42,278 nt of DNA from Fibrobacter sp. (GCA_024399065.1 JAKSIB010000031.1:1-42278); one strand, 5' to 3'; shown: positions 24,124 to 33,709, counted from the stretch's first letter. Program-made: numbers and translations. Notes: generated from the letters alone by a model not told the origin.

Positions 24124-24154
24124 AAAACTCACGGGCGCTCTGTCCGTGAGTTTT
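24124..24154 (+). terminator. Rho-independent terminator, separated from its gene by element 3
   Basis: An 11-bp perfect stem AAAACTCACGG/CCGTGAGTTTT (24124-24134, 24144-24154). It probably belonged to the fibre gene ending at 22774 before the insertion. The rest of the 24000-24232 gap holds the element left end and a promoter motif. Confidence 0.8.
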
Positions 24155-24168
24155 CTTGTCGCACGTAT

Positions 24169-24176
24169 TATAAACT
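24169..24176 (+). promoter_or_regulatory. Putative late promoter motif TATAAACT (giant fibre gene)
   Basis: TATAAACT directly after the terminator at 24124-24154 and 56 nt before the ATG at 24233. Confidence 0.6.
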
Positions 24177-24232
24177 ACCAATGAATGTAACAAAGTCTAT
24201 AGTTGCAAAAACTTTAGAAAGGTAGTCTAGAT

Positions 24233-27200
24233 ATGGATCCTACTAACGAAGAACTGAATGAAGAAATCGTGGAAACACCAGTAGTCGAAGAAAAACACCT
24301 TGACGGACCGGGTATCAAATATCTCTGGGATAAGATGAATGATAAGAAACAGGATACCCTCATACCGGGCGACAATATCACCATCAAGCATAACCGCATT
24401 TCGGCAGCCCATTCATGGAAAACATGGTCAGAGAAGCACGGATCACAGGATAAAGCCGCCGTCGAAGGCGCCCCGATCGAAAGTTCGCATAATGTATACA
24501 TTGGCGATAACGTAACTGTAGATGGATACAATGCATATGGCATAGGAACCGGGATTAAGCTTACAACACAAGGCGACCCAGTGTTTGCATTTGGTTCAGG
24601 AATCGAAGCAGACGGTACTGGCGGACCGACTACTGTCATAGGTTATTCAAACAAAGCCGCCGGCGGATATGGGAAGACTATTCTCGGAAATAACAACTCA
24701 ATCGACATTCCGAGTGGAAAGTACTGCGGGATGTGGACCGGAATTGTTGGCGCCAGTAATACCCTGAATGGGGAAGGACTCGCCATCGGTAAGTACAACA
24801 GCGGGGACGATTTCGGGCTAACCATTGGGCAAAGCAACTATGCAAAAGGCGGCGCAGTTGCACTAGGTAACGGAGGTAGTTCATACACCGGTTCGATTTC
24901 ACTCCATCCTAGCCAAGCGTACGTGCAAAATCAGGCATTTTGCTATAAAAACCCTGACGGGACATATGTACCGGTTAGCGGAACAATAACCACAAACACC
25001 TCGTCAACACATTATAAAACCCACTATAGTACCAGATATGTTGCTGCAACTGGCAAATACGAACGTATCGTAGTAGGTGAATATGATAGTTCCGGAAATT
25101 TAATTACATACGAACACGAATGCTATATCGGAAACAACGGTGTCCACTATACATTTGATGATTACAAATCTGATACAAACTATTCAACGTATTATGGCTA
25201 TGTTGGCGACAATGGTGTATTTACCTATACTCAGTACCCCGACTCAGTCGCAATTTGTACTTATAGTCAGCCGGGATACATGAAGAACGGTGAGTTTTAC
25301 GCCGTATACCCAAATCGTTCTAGTATTACGCCAACAACATCAAAGACATTTATTTTCGACCCATCATTATATGATAATTTAGCCGGCGGCCAGATTACAA
25401 AACGGACAATAACACCGGCGTCATACAATGTTACACAGGATGAGTGGAAAGAAAAAATAACATACAGTAGCTATGGATCAGTATCGATTGGCGGAGCAAA
25501 ATCTGTTGCCGGTTCTGTATCGATTTTTGGACCACAAAGCGGATACATATCATTGTCCTTCGTCAGGGACATATATACGCACAATCCGGTCGAATGGGAA
25601 ACTTTCGATAATTACGAAGAAAATTCGACAGCAGATGATGGTTCAATGCTCTTTGGGTTGTCTGGTACCCACAGTAAAGCGTCTGGTGGTTCTATTCTGA
25701 TGCAAACGGCCCATTCACATAATACGGCCATGGCTGACAGTATGGTGTTAACCCGTGGCTCTCAAAATACGGCAACGACAGGTAGCGCTATCATCGGTAT
25801 GTCAAGCAATACAGCTAAGAACGGTAGTGTAATTTTAGGAGGAAACAACAACGATGCCGACGCCACTGGATTCATTGTTGGCGAAGGCAATCATTCATAT
25901 CATGGCCTAGCCCTTGGTATGTACAACTTTGCAGAAAACAGAAGCGTTTCAATAGGCAACGGAGTATATTCCGGCTCGGGCAGTATCACAATCGGTTCGT
26001 ATTCTGCAAACATAAAGAAATCAGCAAAAGACCTGAAAGTAGGCACAGGAACTAATATCATCCGTTTCAAGAACCCCGACAATGAATACATTATTATTCC
26101 GAATGCAACTTTCTCTACCAAATACGCAGGAAATGAATTCTATTTTGCTAGAGTATTAACCATAGCAGGAACTATTTACGAAATTGGATGGACACAAGAA
26201 AGCGGTAGCTGGTCATGTTCTTCAAGTAGATATTACGATACAAATACAAATAAATACATCACAGTTTCATCGTCATTTATTGGATCTGCAAGTTCTAGCT
26301 CGTTTGAGACTGCAATCGTAACTCTTATAGACAATAAAATCACGTACAACTATGTAAATTCGTTCAACAACTTAACATTAGACCAACTTAAACCATACCT
26401 TGAAATATCCATTTACGGATATTATGAAAGGGCAAATCCGAATGTATTCTATGCCCAAAAATATTACTCGAAATCGTACGATTATAAAATCTACCAAGGC
26501 GGCAATAAAACATTCCCATTGGATGATCCACGTATCGATATTGTTGATTTTACTGATGGTACGATAAATTATTCGGCATTTGGAATGGATTCTCTGACAC
26601 TCGCTATGGGACTTGGCGCAACAGACAGCAGTGTCACCGTCGGTCTAGGTGCAAAAGCCGAGCACGGCAGTCTTGCACTTGGCATTACAGCAACTGGTCT
26701 TGAACTGAATGCCATTTCAATTAAAGGCGATGTTTCGAAATATGCCGGATATAGATCTTTCATATATAACTGTCTCCCGTATTCGTATTCGCTCAGGTTT
26801 TACAATCCTCGGGCGTCACACAGTAACGAAGCATCGATAGCTATCGGTAATAATACATACGCAACGCACTTGAGTATCGGTATCGGTCCAAACAACTTTG
26901 CTGATCATTCATCTCTTGCTGCCGGTGACGGCAATAAAACTGCTAACTCGGGTATGGCTTTCGGTATATCTAATACCGCAGACCTAGCAAGTGTAACTAC
27001 AGGATCTTACAATTCAGCAATACAAGGTGCATTTGCATACGGTTCAAACAATTCAAGTGCAGAAGGTAGTGCTGCATTCGGTGCAAACAACACGGCATAT
27101 AATGGCGGATATAGCTTCGGGGTTGATAACGAAACATCTGAATGGGGTTTTGCATACGGATCATTTAATAAAGCATTGCGAGGCTCGGCTGTATTTGGTT

Positions 27201-30200
27201 CTGCTAATGTAGCAGCAGAAGACAGCTTTAATTTCGGTTATTCGAACCGCACATTATGTAACGCATCGGCATTTGGTAAAAACAACTATGCTGCCCATAA
27301 TAGTTTAAGCGTTGGTATTCAAGGAAATGCAAGCAACGCATCCGTTGTCATCGGTACAGGAGATGCATCCGACCTATCCACAATTATATCAGACGGCATA
27401 GTAAGCTCATACGCCAAGATCGCACACCATAACAGCATTCTTTTTGGTAGCGGATACATCGACGGCAATAGTATAGGCATTGGATTCTCGAATAGTAACA
27501 CATCAAATGTGTGGGGTCTTCTCGTTGGGTGGTCGAACTACCAATCCACCACGACCGGATTTACAAACGGCCATGGAATCATGATTGGTAGTAACAATGC
27601 TGCCTACGGCTCCAGAGATTACGCACAAATCAGCCCAGATGGGACCCACTCAAATTCATTCGCCCACAACATTGCTATCGGCGCCAAGAATACGCTATTT
27701 GGCGCAAACCTGATCGCAATTGGCGCTGAAAATTATGTCGGCTCATCTAATCCGTCAGATTGGACCGCAGATAAGGGAAACGACGGTTTCGCTGTTGCTA
27801 TCGGATTTAGAAATTATGCTATTCGAAACTACGACATGGCGATAGGTTATTGTTCCTATGCAAGCGGTGGAGAAAATATCGCTATCACTAACTCGACTGC
27901 ATATGGATACCGTAATTTGTCGTATAACAAATCAACCATAGGTTTTGGCGTTGGCAACATTCTGTTAAATCAATCTCAGCTGACGACTGGTAACAGCTCC
28001 ATAGATAGTTCTGGAACCACGGCATTTAACAATATCTTGCATAATGCGCAATGTTATGTACTTCCAAACCGCACTTCTACTGTACGTTATGAAAATGCCA
28101 CAACATTGTCAGACAATATGATATCAAATTCAATTCTTGATATTAATGGTACAGAAAATGGTGCATCAACTCACGTTGATCGCAATATCATAATGAATAC
28201 AGCCGGATTACAAAAATACCATATAATGATATCATCCAATACCACTGACGGTAATTGGGGAACATTTGCCGATAATATCATTATTGGTAGGTCAACGTCT
28301 AACGGTCCAGTTGCAACAGCATATGCATGCTTTGATAGAAATATTATCTTACATAGTAATATGTATCAATCTGGCGCAAAAACTGGAATGTGTTCATGGA
28401 GCGATAATATATTGTTCGGTAGTGCCACGATGGCAGCCGCAGTAAACTATGCAGCACGAAATATTGTTGGTATGGTAAGTTCAATTTCAGGAACGTTCAA
28501 TCATGATGTAGTTGACAACATTGTATTGGGACACTCAGAACTTATTGGTGACAACGAAGAATATGTATCAGGCAACATTTTACTATGCAACTCAAAGCTA
28601 ATAGCTGATAACACACAGGCGCCGAACCTTACCTATTGTGGTAGCAATGTACTGATCGGTTCCGATGGTCGAAAAATAAGTGGCGTATTCAGTTTTAGCG
28701 ATGGACGCTACTACGGTACTGATACGCATCCTTTGATCGAAGAAAGTACACGTATATTCAACTTCGGTGACAACAAAATTTTACGTAGTACAGACGGTAG
28801 CTGTTTCGGCGAAAATAATGATATCCAGTATCAGACTAGATCATTCATTTCCGGTGCAAAAAATACTATAAAAACCTACCCACGCTCGGGTGACTATGTC
28901 GGTTCCGATCTCAATTCGTCTAGCAATACCGTGTTTGGTGATCAAAATACGATTTTCGGCCCAAAATATACCGGACGTAATTTCATTGCAGGCGCTAACA
29001 ATATAATGTCCGTGAATCCAAATTACAATGGTTATGGATATACAACCGGCAATACTATTTTTGGTGATGACAATAAGTTTGTTAGTGAATATCGAATAAT
29101 CCATGATGTGGATGAATATTATGCCGCTATAAATGCCGGATATACAGGAACACTTGATCTAGTTGAAGCCCTACAGGTGCTATCAGAAAATACCGCCACG
29201 ACATCTACTTATTGGAATACATATGACACATATTTTTATATAAAGCCCGGAGTGATAGGTATATTAAGTAGCAGTGTACCCATCTCTGTTTATACTACAA
29301 TCAGCGATCCATCAGAACTGTACACAAACGCTACTGCTGGTACATTGACCGTCGGAACTGCATATAAGCTAAGTTCTAACGGATATATGTCTACAGGAAC
29401 ACTTAAAGTTCGTGATTGCGTTTATGGAGCTTTATACGGAAATAATGATAACTGGTACATTAATATCGATACCTACGGTGTTGCGAATACTAGTTATATG
29501 CAGCCATCTTCTGCGTCCGAGTTTATTTCGATAACACCCGACGAGTTCCAGTCGTTAGTAACCGAGAATAACATATTGCGAAATACATGGTATAAAATTA
29601 CCAATACAAGCAATGTAACTAAATATGTGTATGTACCATTCGCCTTTAACGGTCGATGGCTGGATTCCGGAAAATCTCTGTTCGCAAATGGTACACAAAC
29701 ATCTGATTTCCAAACGATTGGTGGTTTTAACTATCAATACAACATGATGGTCGGGTGCCGAAATCTGTTAACGTCAAATTCCCATCACAACTTTGTATTC
29801 GGAGGTAACAATACCATTGATGGTGCCCATAGCCTACCGAGTGCGGAAACTACATTACTCACAGCATGGTCGCATAATGTCATATTCGGAACCGACAACT
29901 ATGCGGCTGATGGTTCATATCAGCTATTAGTTGGTGACAAGAATATTGCTCATGGACCATTTGCAGTTGGCCTTGGATGTACGAATATCGTCAACCAGAA
30001 TCAGGTAGTTATCGGTTCATACAACGAAGAACTTCCGGGTGGTACTAATACATTATACAAGTACAACCCCGAAACCGAAGACAAGGAAACACTTGATCCT
30101 ACCGCAGGTGCTTTATTCATCGTCGGTAACGGTTACGACACCGCCGACCCATTTACCAAACCAGCTCAGCCGATTCGCTCTAACGCCATGGTCGTATGGG

Positions 30201-30388
30201 CAAATGGGACCGTCGAAGCCAAGACTATGGAAGCCGAAGAATTCATCATCACCATTGACGGTAAACAGTACAAACTGAGCGAGCTGATCAAGATGAGCGG
30301 TGTTCTCGACAAGACGGATGAACCGGAAACACCTGTTGATCCCGAACCAGACGCTGACAGTGAAAATGACGAATCATCTACCGATTAA
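24233..30388 (+). CDS. Giant fibre protein with YadA-head-like repeats
   Basis: 2051 residues. The N-terminus (GPGIKYLWDKMNDKKQDTLIPGDNITI) resembles phage fibre attachment regions. Most of the chain is built of 12-16-residue units such as SIAIGNNTYATHLSIGIG and GSAAFGANNTAYNGG, with alternating S/A-x-x-x-G and N-x-A. These resemble the trimeric beta-roll head repeats of YadA/Hia adhesins (Hep_Hag type). Several non-repeat Tyr/Ser/Thr-rich insertions of 50-150 residues interrupt them. The C-terminus (NAMVVWANGTVEAKTMEAEEF..., IDGKQYKLSELI) looks like a trimerising foot, followed by an acidic Pro/Glu/Asp tail. Probably a trimeric receptor-binding fibre or spike. A terminator follows. Confidence 0.85.
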   Translation: MDPTNEELNEEIVETPVVEEKHLDGPGIKYLWDKMNDKKQDTLIPGDNITIKHNRISAAHSWKTWSEKHGSQDKAAVEGAPIESSHNVYIGDNVTVDGYNAYGIGTGIKLTTQGDPVFAFGSGIEADGTGGPTTVIGYSNKAAGGYGKTILGNNNSIDIPSGKYCGMWTGIVGASNTLNGEGLAIGKYNSGDDFGLTIGQSNYAKGGAVALGNGGSSYTGSISLHPSQAYVQNQAFCYKNPDGTYVPVSGTITTNTSSTHYKTHYSTRYVAATGKYERIVVGEYDSSGNLITYEHECYIGNNGVHYTFDDYKSDTNYSTYYGYVGDNGVFTYTQYPDSVAICTYSQPGYMKNGEFYAVYPNRSSITPTTSKTFIFDPSLYDNLAGGQITKRTITPASYNVTQDEWKEKITYSSYGSVSIGGAKSVAGSVSIFGPQSGYISLSFVRDIYTHNPVEWETFDNYEENSTADDGSMLFGLSGTHSKASGGSILMQTAHSHNTAMADSMVLTRGSQNTATTGSAIIGMSSNTAKNGSVILGGNNNDADATGFIVGEGNHSYHGLALGMYNFAENRSVSIGNGVYSGSGSITIGSYSANIKKSAKDLKVGTGTNIIRFKNPDNEYIIIPNATFSTKYAGNEFYFARVLTIAGTIYEIGWTQESGSWSCSSSRYYDTNTNKYITVSSSFIGSASSSSFETAIVTLIDNKITYNYVNSFNNLTLDQLKPYLEISIYGYYERANPNVFYAQKYYSKSYDYKIYQGGNKTFPLDDPRIDIVDFTDGTINYSAFGMDSLTLAMGLGATDSSVTVGLGAKAEHGSLALGITATGLELNAISIKGDVSKYAGYRSFIYNCLPYSYSLRFYNPRASHSNEASIAIGNNTYATHLSIGIGPNNFADHSSLAAGDGNKTANSGMAFGISNTADLASVTTGSYNSAIQGAFAYGSNNSSAEGSAAFGANNTAYNGGYSFGVDNETSEWGFAYGSFNKALRGSAVFGSANVAAEDSFNFGYSNRTLCNASAFGKNNYAAHNSLSVGIQGNASNASVVIGTGDASDLSTIISDGIVSSYAKIAHHNSILFGSGYIDGNSIGIGFSNSNTSNVWGLLVGWSNYQSTTTGFTNGHGIMIGSNNAAYGSRDYAQISPDGTHSNSFAHNIAIGAKNTLFGANLIAIGAENYVGSSNPSDWTADKGNDGFAVAIGFRNYAIRNYDMAIGYCSYASGGENIAITNSTAYGYRNLSYNKSTIGFGVGNILLNQSQLTTGNSSIDSSGTTAFNNILHNAQCYVLPNRTSTVRYENATTLSDNMISNSILDINGTENGASTHVDRNIIMNTAGLQKYHIMISSNTTDGNWGTFADNIIIGRSTSNGPVATAYACFDRNIILHSNMYQSGAKTGMCSWSDNILFGSATMAAAVNYAARNIVGMVSSISGTFNHDVVDNIVLGHSELIGDNEEYVSGNILLCNSKLIADNTQAPNLTYCGSNVLIGSDGRKISGVFSFSDGRYYGTDTHPLIEESTRIFNFGDNKILRSTDGSCFGENNDIQYQTRSFISGAKNTIKTYPRSGDYVGSDLNSSSNTVFGDQNTIFGPKYTGRNFIAGANNIMSVNPNYNGYGYTTGNTIFGDDNKFVSEYRIIHDVDEYYAAINAGYTGTLDLVEALQVLSENTATTSTYWNTYDTYFYIKPGVIGILSSSVPISVYTTISDPSELYTNATAGTLTVGTAYKLSSNGYMSTGTLKVRDCVYGALYGNNDNWYINIDTYGVANTSYMQPSSASEFISITPDEFQSLVTENNILRNTWYKITNTSNVTKYVYVPFAFNGRWLDSGKSLFANGTQTSDFQTIGGFNYQYNMMVGCRNLLTSNSHHNFVFGGNNTIDGAHSLPSAETTLLTAWSHNVIFGTDNYAADGSYQLLVGDKNIAHGPFAVGLGCTNIVNQNQVVIGSYNEELPGGTNTLYKYNPETEDKETLDPTAGALFIVGNGYDTADPFTKPAQPIRSNAMVVWANGTVEAKTMEAEEFIITIDGKQYKLSELIKMSGVLDKTDEPETPVDPEPDADSENDESSTD

Positions 30389-30405
30389 GGCTAATAATTC
30401 AAATC

Positions 30406-30433
30406 AGAGGCGGATTCATTCCGCCTCTTTTTT
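30406..30433 (+). terminator. Rho-independent terminator after the giant fibre gene
   Basis: AGAGGCGGA/TCCGCCTCT stem (30406-30414, 30420-30428) with a 5-nt loop, followed by a run of Ts. Confidence 0.9.
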
Positions 30434-30462
30434 GATGTAATTTAACCAAATATAGGTACATT

Positions 30463-31371
30463 ATGAAAATATCGTTAGCAATTCCAAACCATAATCAATT
30501 TGACATGATCCAGAATACCATAGAACGTCTGGGTACACAAACATTACAATATTCCCACCTGTTCATCATGTCGGACGCTACACCGGTGGATACACAAGGT
30601 TTGCCCGAAAACATCATACCAATCAATAATGGGGAGATTAATTCAGGCCGTTGCGGAAACCGAAATTCAGTCATCAAGCCGTTCTTGGAATCTGGTGACG
30701 ATATTCTTGTATTTATTGATGGGGACTGCTACCCGAAAAGCGATCTGTTCATTGACGAATATGCGGCGCTGGCCACAAAATACGACCTCATATTCTGCAT
30801 GAGGGAACATACCCCGATTGACAACATCAAGAAGCCTGCGTCCGACCTACTTACGGCAAACATGGATCAACTGTGGGAACACAGACCCATAGATTACACC
30901 GACCTCCGTGTTGCATCAGGCGCAGTAGAGGCATGGAACGATACTAATGACTTCGCAGAACGAGTAGACCTGATGCTAACAGGAATGATCGGGTGGAGCT
31001 GTAACTTCGGGATTACCCGTAAAGGACTACTAAAATATTTATCGTTCATGCAACGCACCTATGGATACTCGGAGTTGTTTGATTCCAAGGCGTTCCGCCA
31101 TGGATGGGGATATGAAGACGTGGCCATGGGGATAGACGCAATGTACGCCGGTTTGAATATAGGCGTGACCGAAAACCCGATAGTATGCCATCGGTCGCAT
31201 GAACGCAGCGACGGACTATTTGACCATGTAAAGGGGCGTCACATGATCATGGATAGATATAGGGAACTGCAGGCAAGACTGGAACGCTGGCATCATTTAA
31301 GGGAACGTATTTTTACTATTGCTATAGCCGGAATAGCCCTAGTGGCCGAGGCATTTTTACTTCAGATGTGA
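30463..31371 (+). CDS. Family 2 glycosyltransferase (GT-A fold)
   Basis: 302 residues. It starts MKISLAIPNHNQ (the first strand of a GT-A fold), has the metal-binding VFIDGDCYP (DGD at 86-88) and the acceptor-side GWGYEDVAMGIDAMYAG typical of GT2/GT7 galactosyltransferase-like enzymes. The C-terminus ends in a hydrophobic segment (IAIAGIALVAEAFLL) that could associate with a membrane. It lies between the giant fibre and a holin-like gene, so it may glycosylate a virion protein or a host surface sugar. It is unrelated to the GT-B-like protein at 12066. Confidence 0.85.
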   Translation: MKISLAIPNHNQFDMIQNTIERLGTQTLQYSHLFIMSDATPVDTQGLPENIIPINNGEINSGRCGNRNSVIKPFLESGDDILVFIDGDCYPKSDLFIDEYAALATKYDLIFCMREHTPIDNIKKPASDLLTANMDQLWEHRPIDYTDLRVASGAVEAWNDTNDFAERVDLMLTGMIGWSCNFGITRKGLLKYLSFMQRTYGYSELFDSKAFRHGWGYEDVAMGIDAMYAGLNIGVTENPIVCHRSHERSDGLFDHVKGRHMIMDRYRELQARLERWHHLRERIFTIAIAGIALVAEAFLLQM

Positions 31372-31377
31372 TAAACT
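31370..31377 (+). promoter_or_regulatory. Putative late promoter motif GATAAACT (holin-like gene)
   Basis: Differs from TATAAACT by one base. It overlaps the stop of the glycosyltransferase gene and is 28 nt before the ATG at 31406. Confidence 0.45.
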
Positions 31378-31405
31378 ATAAAGTAAAATGATTTGGGTTA
31401 CTCGC

Positions 31406-31897
31406 ATGGACTCGTTATTAACAAACATTACTTCGCTGACTGACCTGCTCACTGGCGTCGGCACAATGATTACCGCACTTGCAGGTGTTTTCGCAGCGAT
31501 ATCGGTGATAGTGAAGCCGATACGAAAGAAGGTAGGGGACTGGATCGTAAATAATATCAGCAGAGCGCATATTATCGACCAACGGCTTGAAAACTTCGAC
31601 AATGCGTTGGGCAACATTCAGACCTCCATAGACGGAATGAAAACCGAAATTCAAAATATCCGTACCGAGAACCAGATTCAGAATGAAAGTATCGAATTGA
31701 TCAAGCATGCAAACATCGATGAAATGAAGCATACATTAACTGAAATGTATTATCAGGCCAAGAAGGATAACGGCATCAGCAGATACAACCGCACTAACTT
31801 CGTCACCATGTTCGAGACATATAGCAAGCTGGGCGGTAACTCCTACGTACATGAACTGTACGACCAAATTCTGGAAATGCCTATCCTCGATGACTAA
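31406..31897 (+). CDS. Membrane protein with coiled coil, holin-like
   Basis: 163 residues from the ATG at 31406; an upstream ATG at 31388 lies only 10 nt from the promoter motif. One hydrophobic segment (LLTGVGTMITALAGVFAAISVIV) is followed by a basic stretch, a coiled coil (about 50-100) and a C-terminal YSKLGGNSYVHELYDQIL. That last motif resembles the cytoplasmic tail of many small phage membrane proteins annotated as holins. It would form or regulate inner-membrane lesions at lysis. The lytic transglycosylase at 9766 is far away, so the pairing is uncertain. Confidence 0.6.
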   Translation: MDSLLTNITSLTDLLTGVGTMITALAGVFAAISVIVKPIRKKVGDWIVNNISRAHIIDQRLENFDNALGNIQTSIDGMKTEIQNIRTENQIQNESIELIKHANIDEMKHTLTEMYYQAKKDNGISRYNRTNFVTMFETYSKLGGNSYVHELYDQILEMPILDD

Positions 31898-31908
31898 AGG
31901 AGGCTCCC

Positions 31909-32328
31909 ATGACCTGCCCTTGCAGTCTTCCGCATCATCCGCACCACCCGGGTCCTAGTCCGGTGGTACACTCAGAATTCCATGGCGGCCCGCATCATTT
32001 AAGTCAGGCGCCGGCTCACATGCCTTGCTGTGCAGTACCATGCCACAAGCCTTTATTTATCCCAAACCAACCACCGGTACATCATCACCATGGATGCTGC
32101 GCTGTCCCACCTCCACCACAGAAAGGTCCGTGGGAATATACTCCATCACATCTATACCCGGATCCATTCCATATAATCAATCCGCCGATACACATGCATC
32201 ACATGTTCTTTCCGAACCAGCCGATGCCATTTTACCACATCCATAATTCTATGTATGCGTGCACGCCAAAGCAAGGTCAAATGCCATGCCCGTGCAAGCC
32301 ATTCGTAAAGCCTATTATCGGAGGATAA
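31909..32328 (+). CDS. His/Cys/Pro-rich small protein
   Basis: 139 residues with a strong AGGAGG site 5 nt before the ATG. Composition is extreme: many His (PHHPHHPG, HHHHGCC, MHHMFF), Cys in pairs (CPC, PCC, GCC, CPCK), plus Pro and Met. No fold is recognised and there is no signal peptide. The pattern suggests metal binding or a cross-linked filament. Its neighbour at 32330 and the fibre at 21086 also begin with poly-His, so the three may share a metal-dependent role in the virion. The frame is tight against both neighbours. Confidence 0.7.
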   Translation: MTCPCSLPHHPHHPGPSPVVHSEFHGGPHHLSQAPAHMPCCAVPCHKPLFIPNQPPVHHHHGCCAVPPPPQKGPWEYTPSHLYPDPFHIINPPIHMHHMFFPNQPMPFYHIHNSMYACTPKQGQMPCPCKPFVKPIIGG

Positions 32329-32329
32329 C

Positions 32330-32704
32330 ATGCCATTTTTTCCACACCACCATCATCACCACCATATTCCACTGCAGAACCCATTAAAGCCACACGATGA
32401 CATATTTCACCCGGCTCATTATCCGGGCCTTATATCACAGTGGCCACGTCCTGAACCGTATTATGGCACATTGAAGATAATCCGTGCAGTTCCGACAACA
32501 GACCATAAGATGACCGCAGTGCAATATGCCGACGGACGTTACGACATGATTGCCAACGGATACGTACCTGAACCCGGGACAGTCACTAATAACGGTCCCA
32601 AGGTCCTTCCAATTGATGATGTACGTGGTGATATCAGTAACTCCGAAGGAATGGATGCATTGAATTACATGTTCAATAACACCGATTGTGGAGCTACATT
32701 CTAG
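32330..32704 (+). CDS. Small protein with poly-His N-terminus
   Basis: 124 residues; GGAGG overlaps the stop of the preceding gene 5 nt before the ATG. It starts MPFFP and then seven histidines. The rest is an unremarkable soluble domain containing GTLKIIRAVPTTDHKMTAVQYADGRYDMI, which looks like a small beta-rich fold. Its TAG stop directly abuts the stop of the convergent gene (no gap, no terminator). Probably a minor virion protein; function unknown. Confidence 0.7.
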   Translation: MPFFPHHHHHHHIPLQNPLKPHDDIFHPAHYPGLISQWPRPEPYYGTLKIIRAVPTTDHKMTAVQYADGRYDMIANGYVPEPGTVTNNGPKVLPIDDVRGDISNSEGMDALNYMFNNTDCGATF

Positions 32705-33532
32705 TTATTTATCAGCAAACATGTTGCCGAATGCACTTAGGAACCCGTCATCAATTTCGGGTTCCGTTCCGTTATCGGCGGAATGGCCGACGGGTTCACT
32801 CTTCTGCAAGTCAATCGGATCCCCATCAGCGACCTTTTCGGCAACACGATACGGATTTTCACCATTGATCAAGAAGGATTCTGGACCAAGGTCGTCCTCA
32901 GTAACAAACAGGGTCTTAACATAATCATCCAGTTCCGGGTCTTCATCAACACCATACTTGGATGCATTGTTACGTTCAAATTCCTGCAGTCGAGCCAACA
33001 CCATATTCGTGCCGCCAATAAAAGGGTCATTTGCGCATGCCATGGCGTTAAACCGATCTATAACAGAAGGCCCATCACTGACAGGTGTGTCGTATGCACG
33101 ACCAAACGCCATCATACTTGGCGCCGCAGCTGACTCAGTAATGGGACGCTTGCCATTCACACCAAAGCATTCATATCCAATAAGAGCATTATAACGCTGT
33201 TTAAGCATATCCAACTGTGCATTTAGTTCATCAACTACACTTTGATCGCAAGTGCGTAGACTTACAGATATTTCACGAATTTTATTTATCAATTTGTTCC
33301 GTACAAGCGAGTTTGCGGCAAATTTGCCGCTGTCTTCCGGTGATGCACCCTTGTTAAACTGTTCCTCACCGTACGTATCCCAGTACGACAACGACATGTT
33401 CTCATTGGGATATATATCACCGGATTTAATCAGATTGTCTACCGTTGTGTCAATCGACGCATGATACGCATCCATCCAATCACGTAGAGCGAGCGTCTTA
33501 GATTGCGGCACGGAATTATTCTGTCTTTCCAT
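32705..33532 (-). CDS. Hypothetical phage protein, 275 residues
   Basis: The start at 33532 (MERQNNSVPQ) is chosen because GAGG lies 5 nt upstream; the frame extends to a TTG at 33598. It is soluble, acidic and helical with no recognised motif. It ends base-to-base against the convergent His-rich gene. A TATAAACT motif on this strand lies about 120 nt upstream. Internal scaffold or portal-associated roles are possible but not shown. Confidence 0.7.
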   Translation of the reverse strand: MERQNNSVPQSKTLALRDWMDAYHASIDTTVDNLIKSGDIYPNENMSLSYWDTYGEEQFNKGASPEDSGKFAANSLVRNKLINKIREISVSLRTCDQSVVDELNAQLDMLKQRYNALIGYECFGVNGKRPITESAAAPSMMAFGRAYDTPVSDGPSVIDRFNAMACANDPFIGGTNMVLARLQEFERNNASKYGVDEDPELDDYVKTLFVTEDDLGPESFLINGENPYRVAEKVADGDPIDLQKSEPVGHSADNGTEPEIDDGFLSAFGNMFADK

Positions 33533-33648
33533 AATGTCCTCATTCGGTATGTAATCGACGGGGAGGTAAACTTTAGCATTATTTTTCCTACACGTCAATG
33601 TTAAGATTTTGTTACATTCTCCTTGATTGTCATACCGTTTTCATACCA

Positions 33649-33656
33649 AGTTTATA
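33649..33656 (-). promoter_or_regulatory. Putative late promoter motif TATAAACT (gene 32705-33532)
   Basis: Minus-strand TATAAACT about 117 nt before the chosen start, immediately next to the left end of element 4. Confidence 0.45.
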
Positions 33657-33709
33657 TAAAATGTGGCAAGAAAACTCACGGGTCTTTAGCCAGTGAGATG
33701 AATTGCCGC

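Noticed and set aside
31909-32404. His codon runs as a DNA-level simple repeat or CRISPR-like array
   Set aside because: The repeats are short CAT/CAC codon runs within frames with strong ribosome sites; there is no spaced direct repeat.
32684-32725. Terminator between the convergent genes ending at 32704/32705
   Set aside because: No inverted repeat with a T-run is visible; the two stop codons abut directly.
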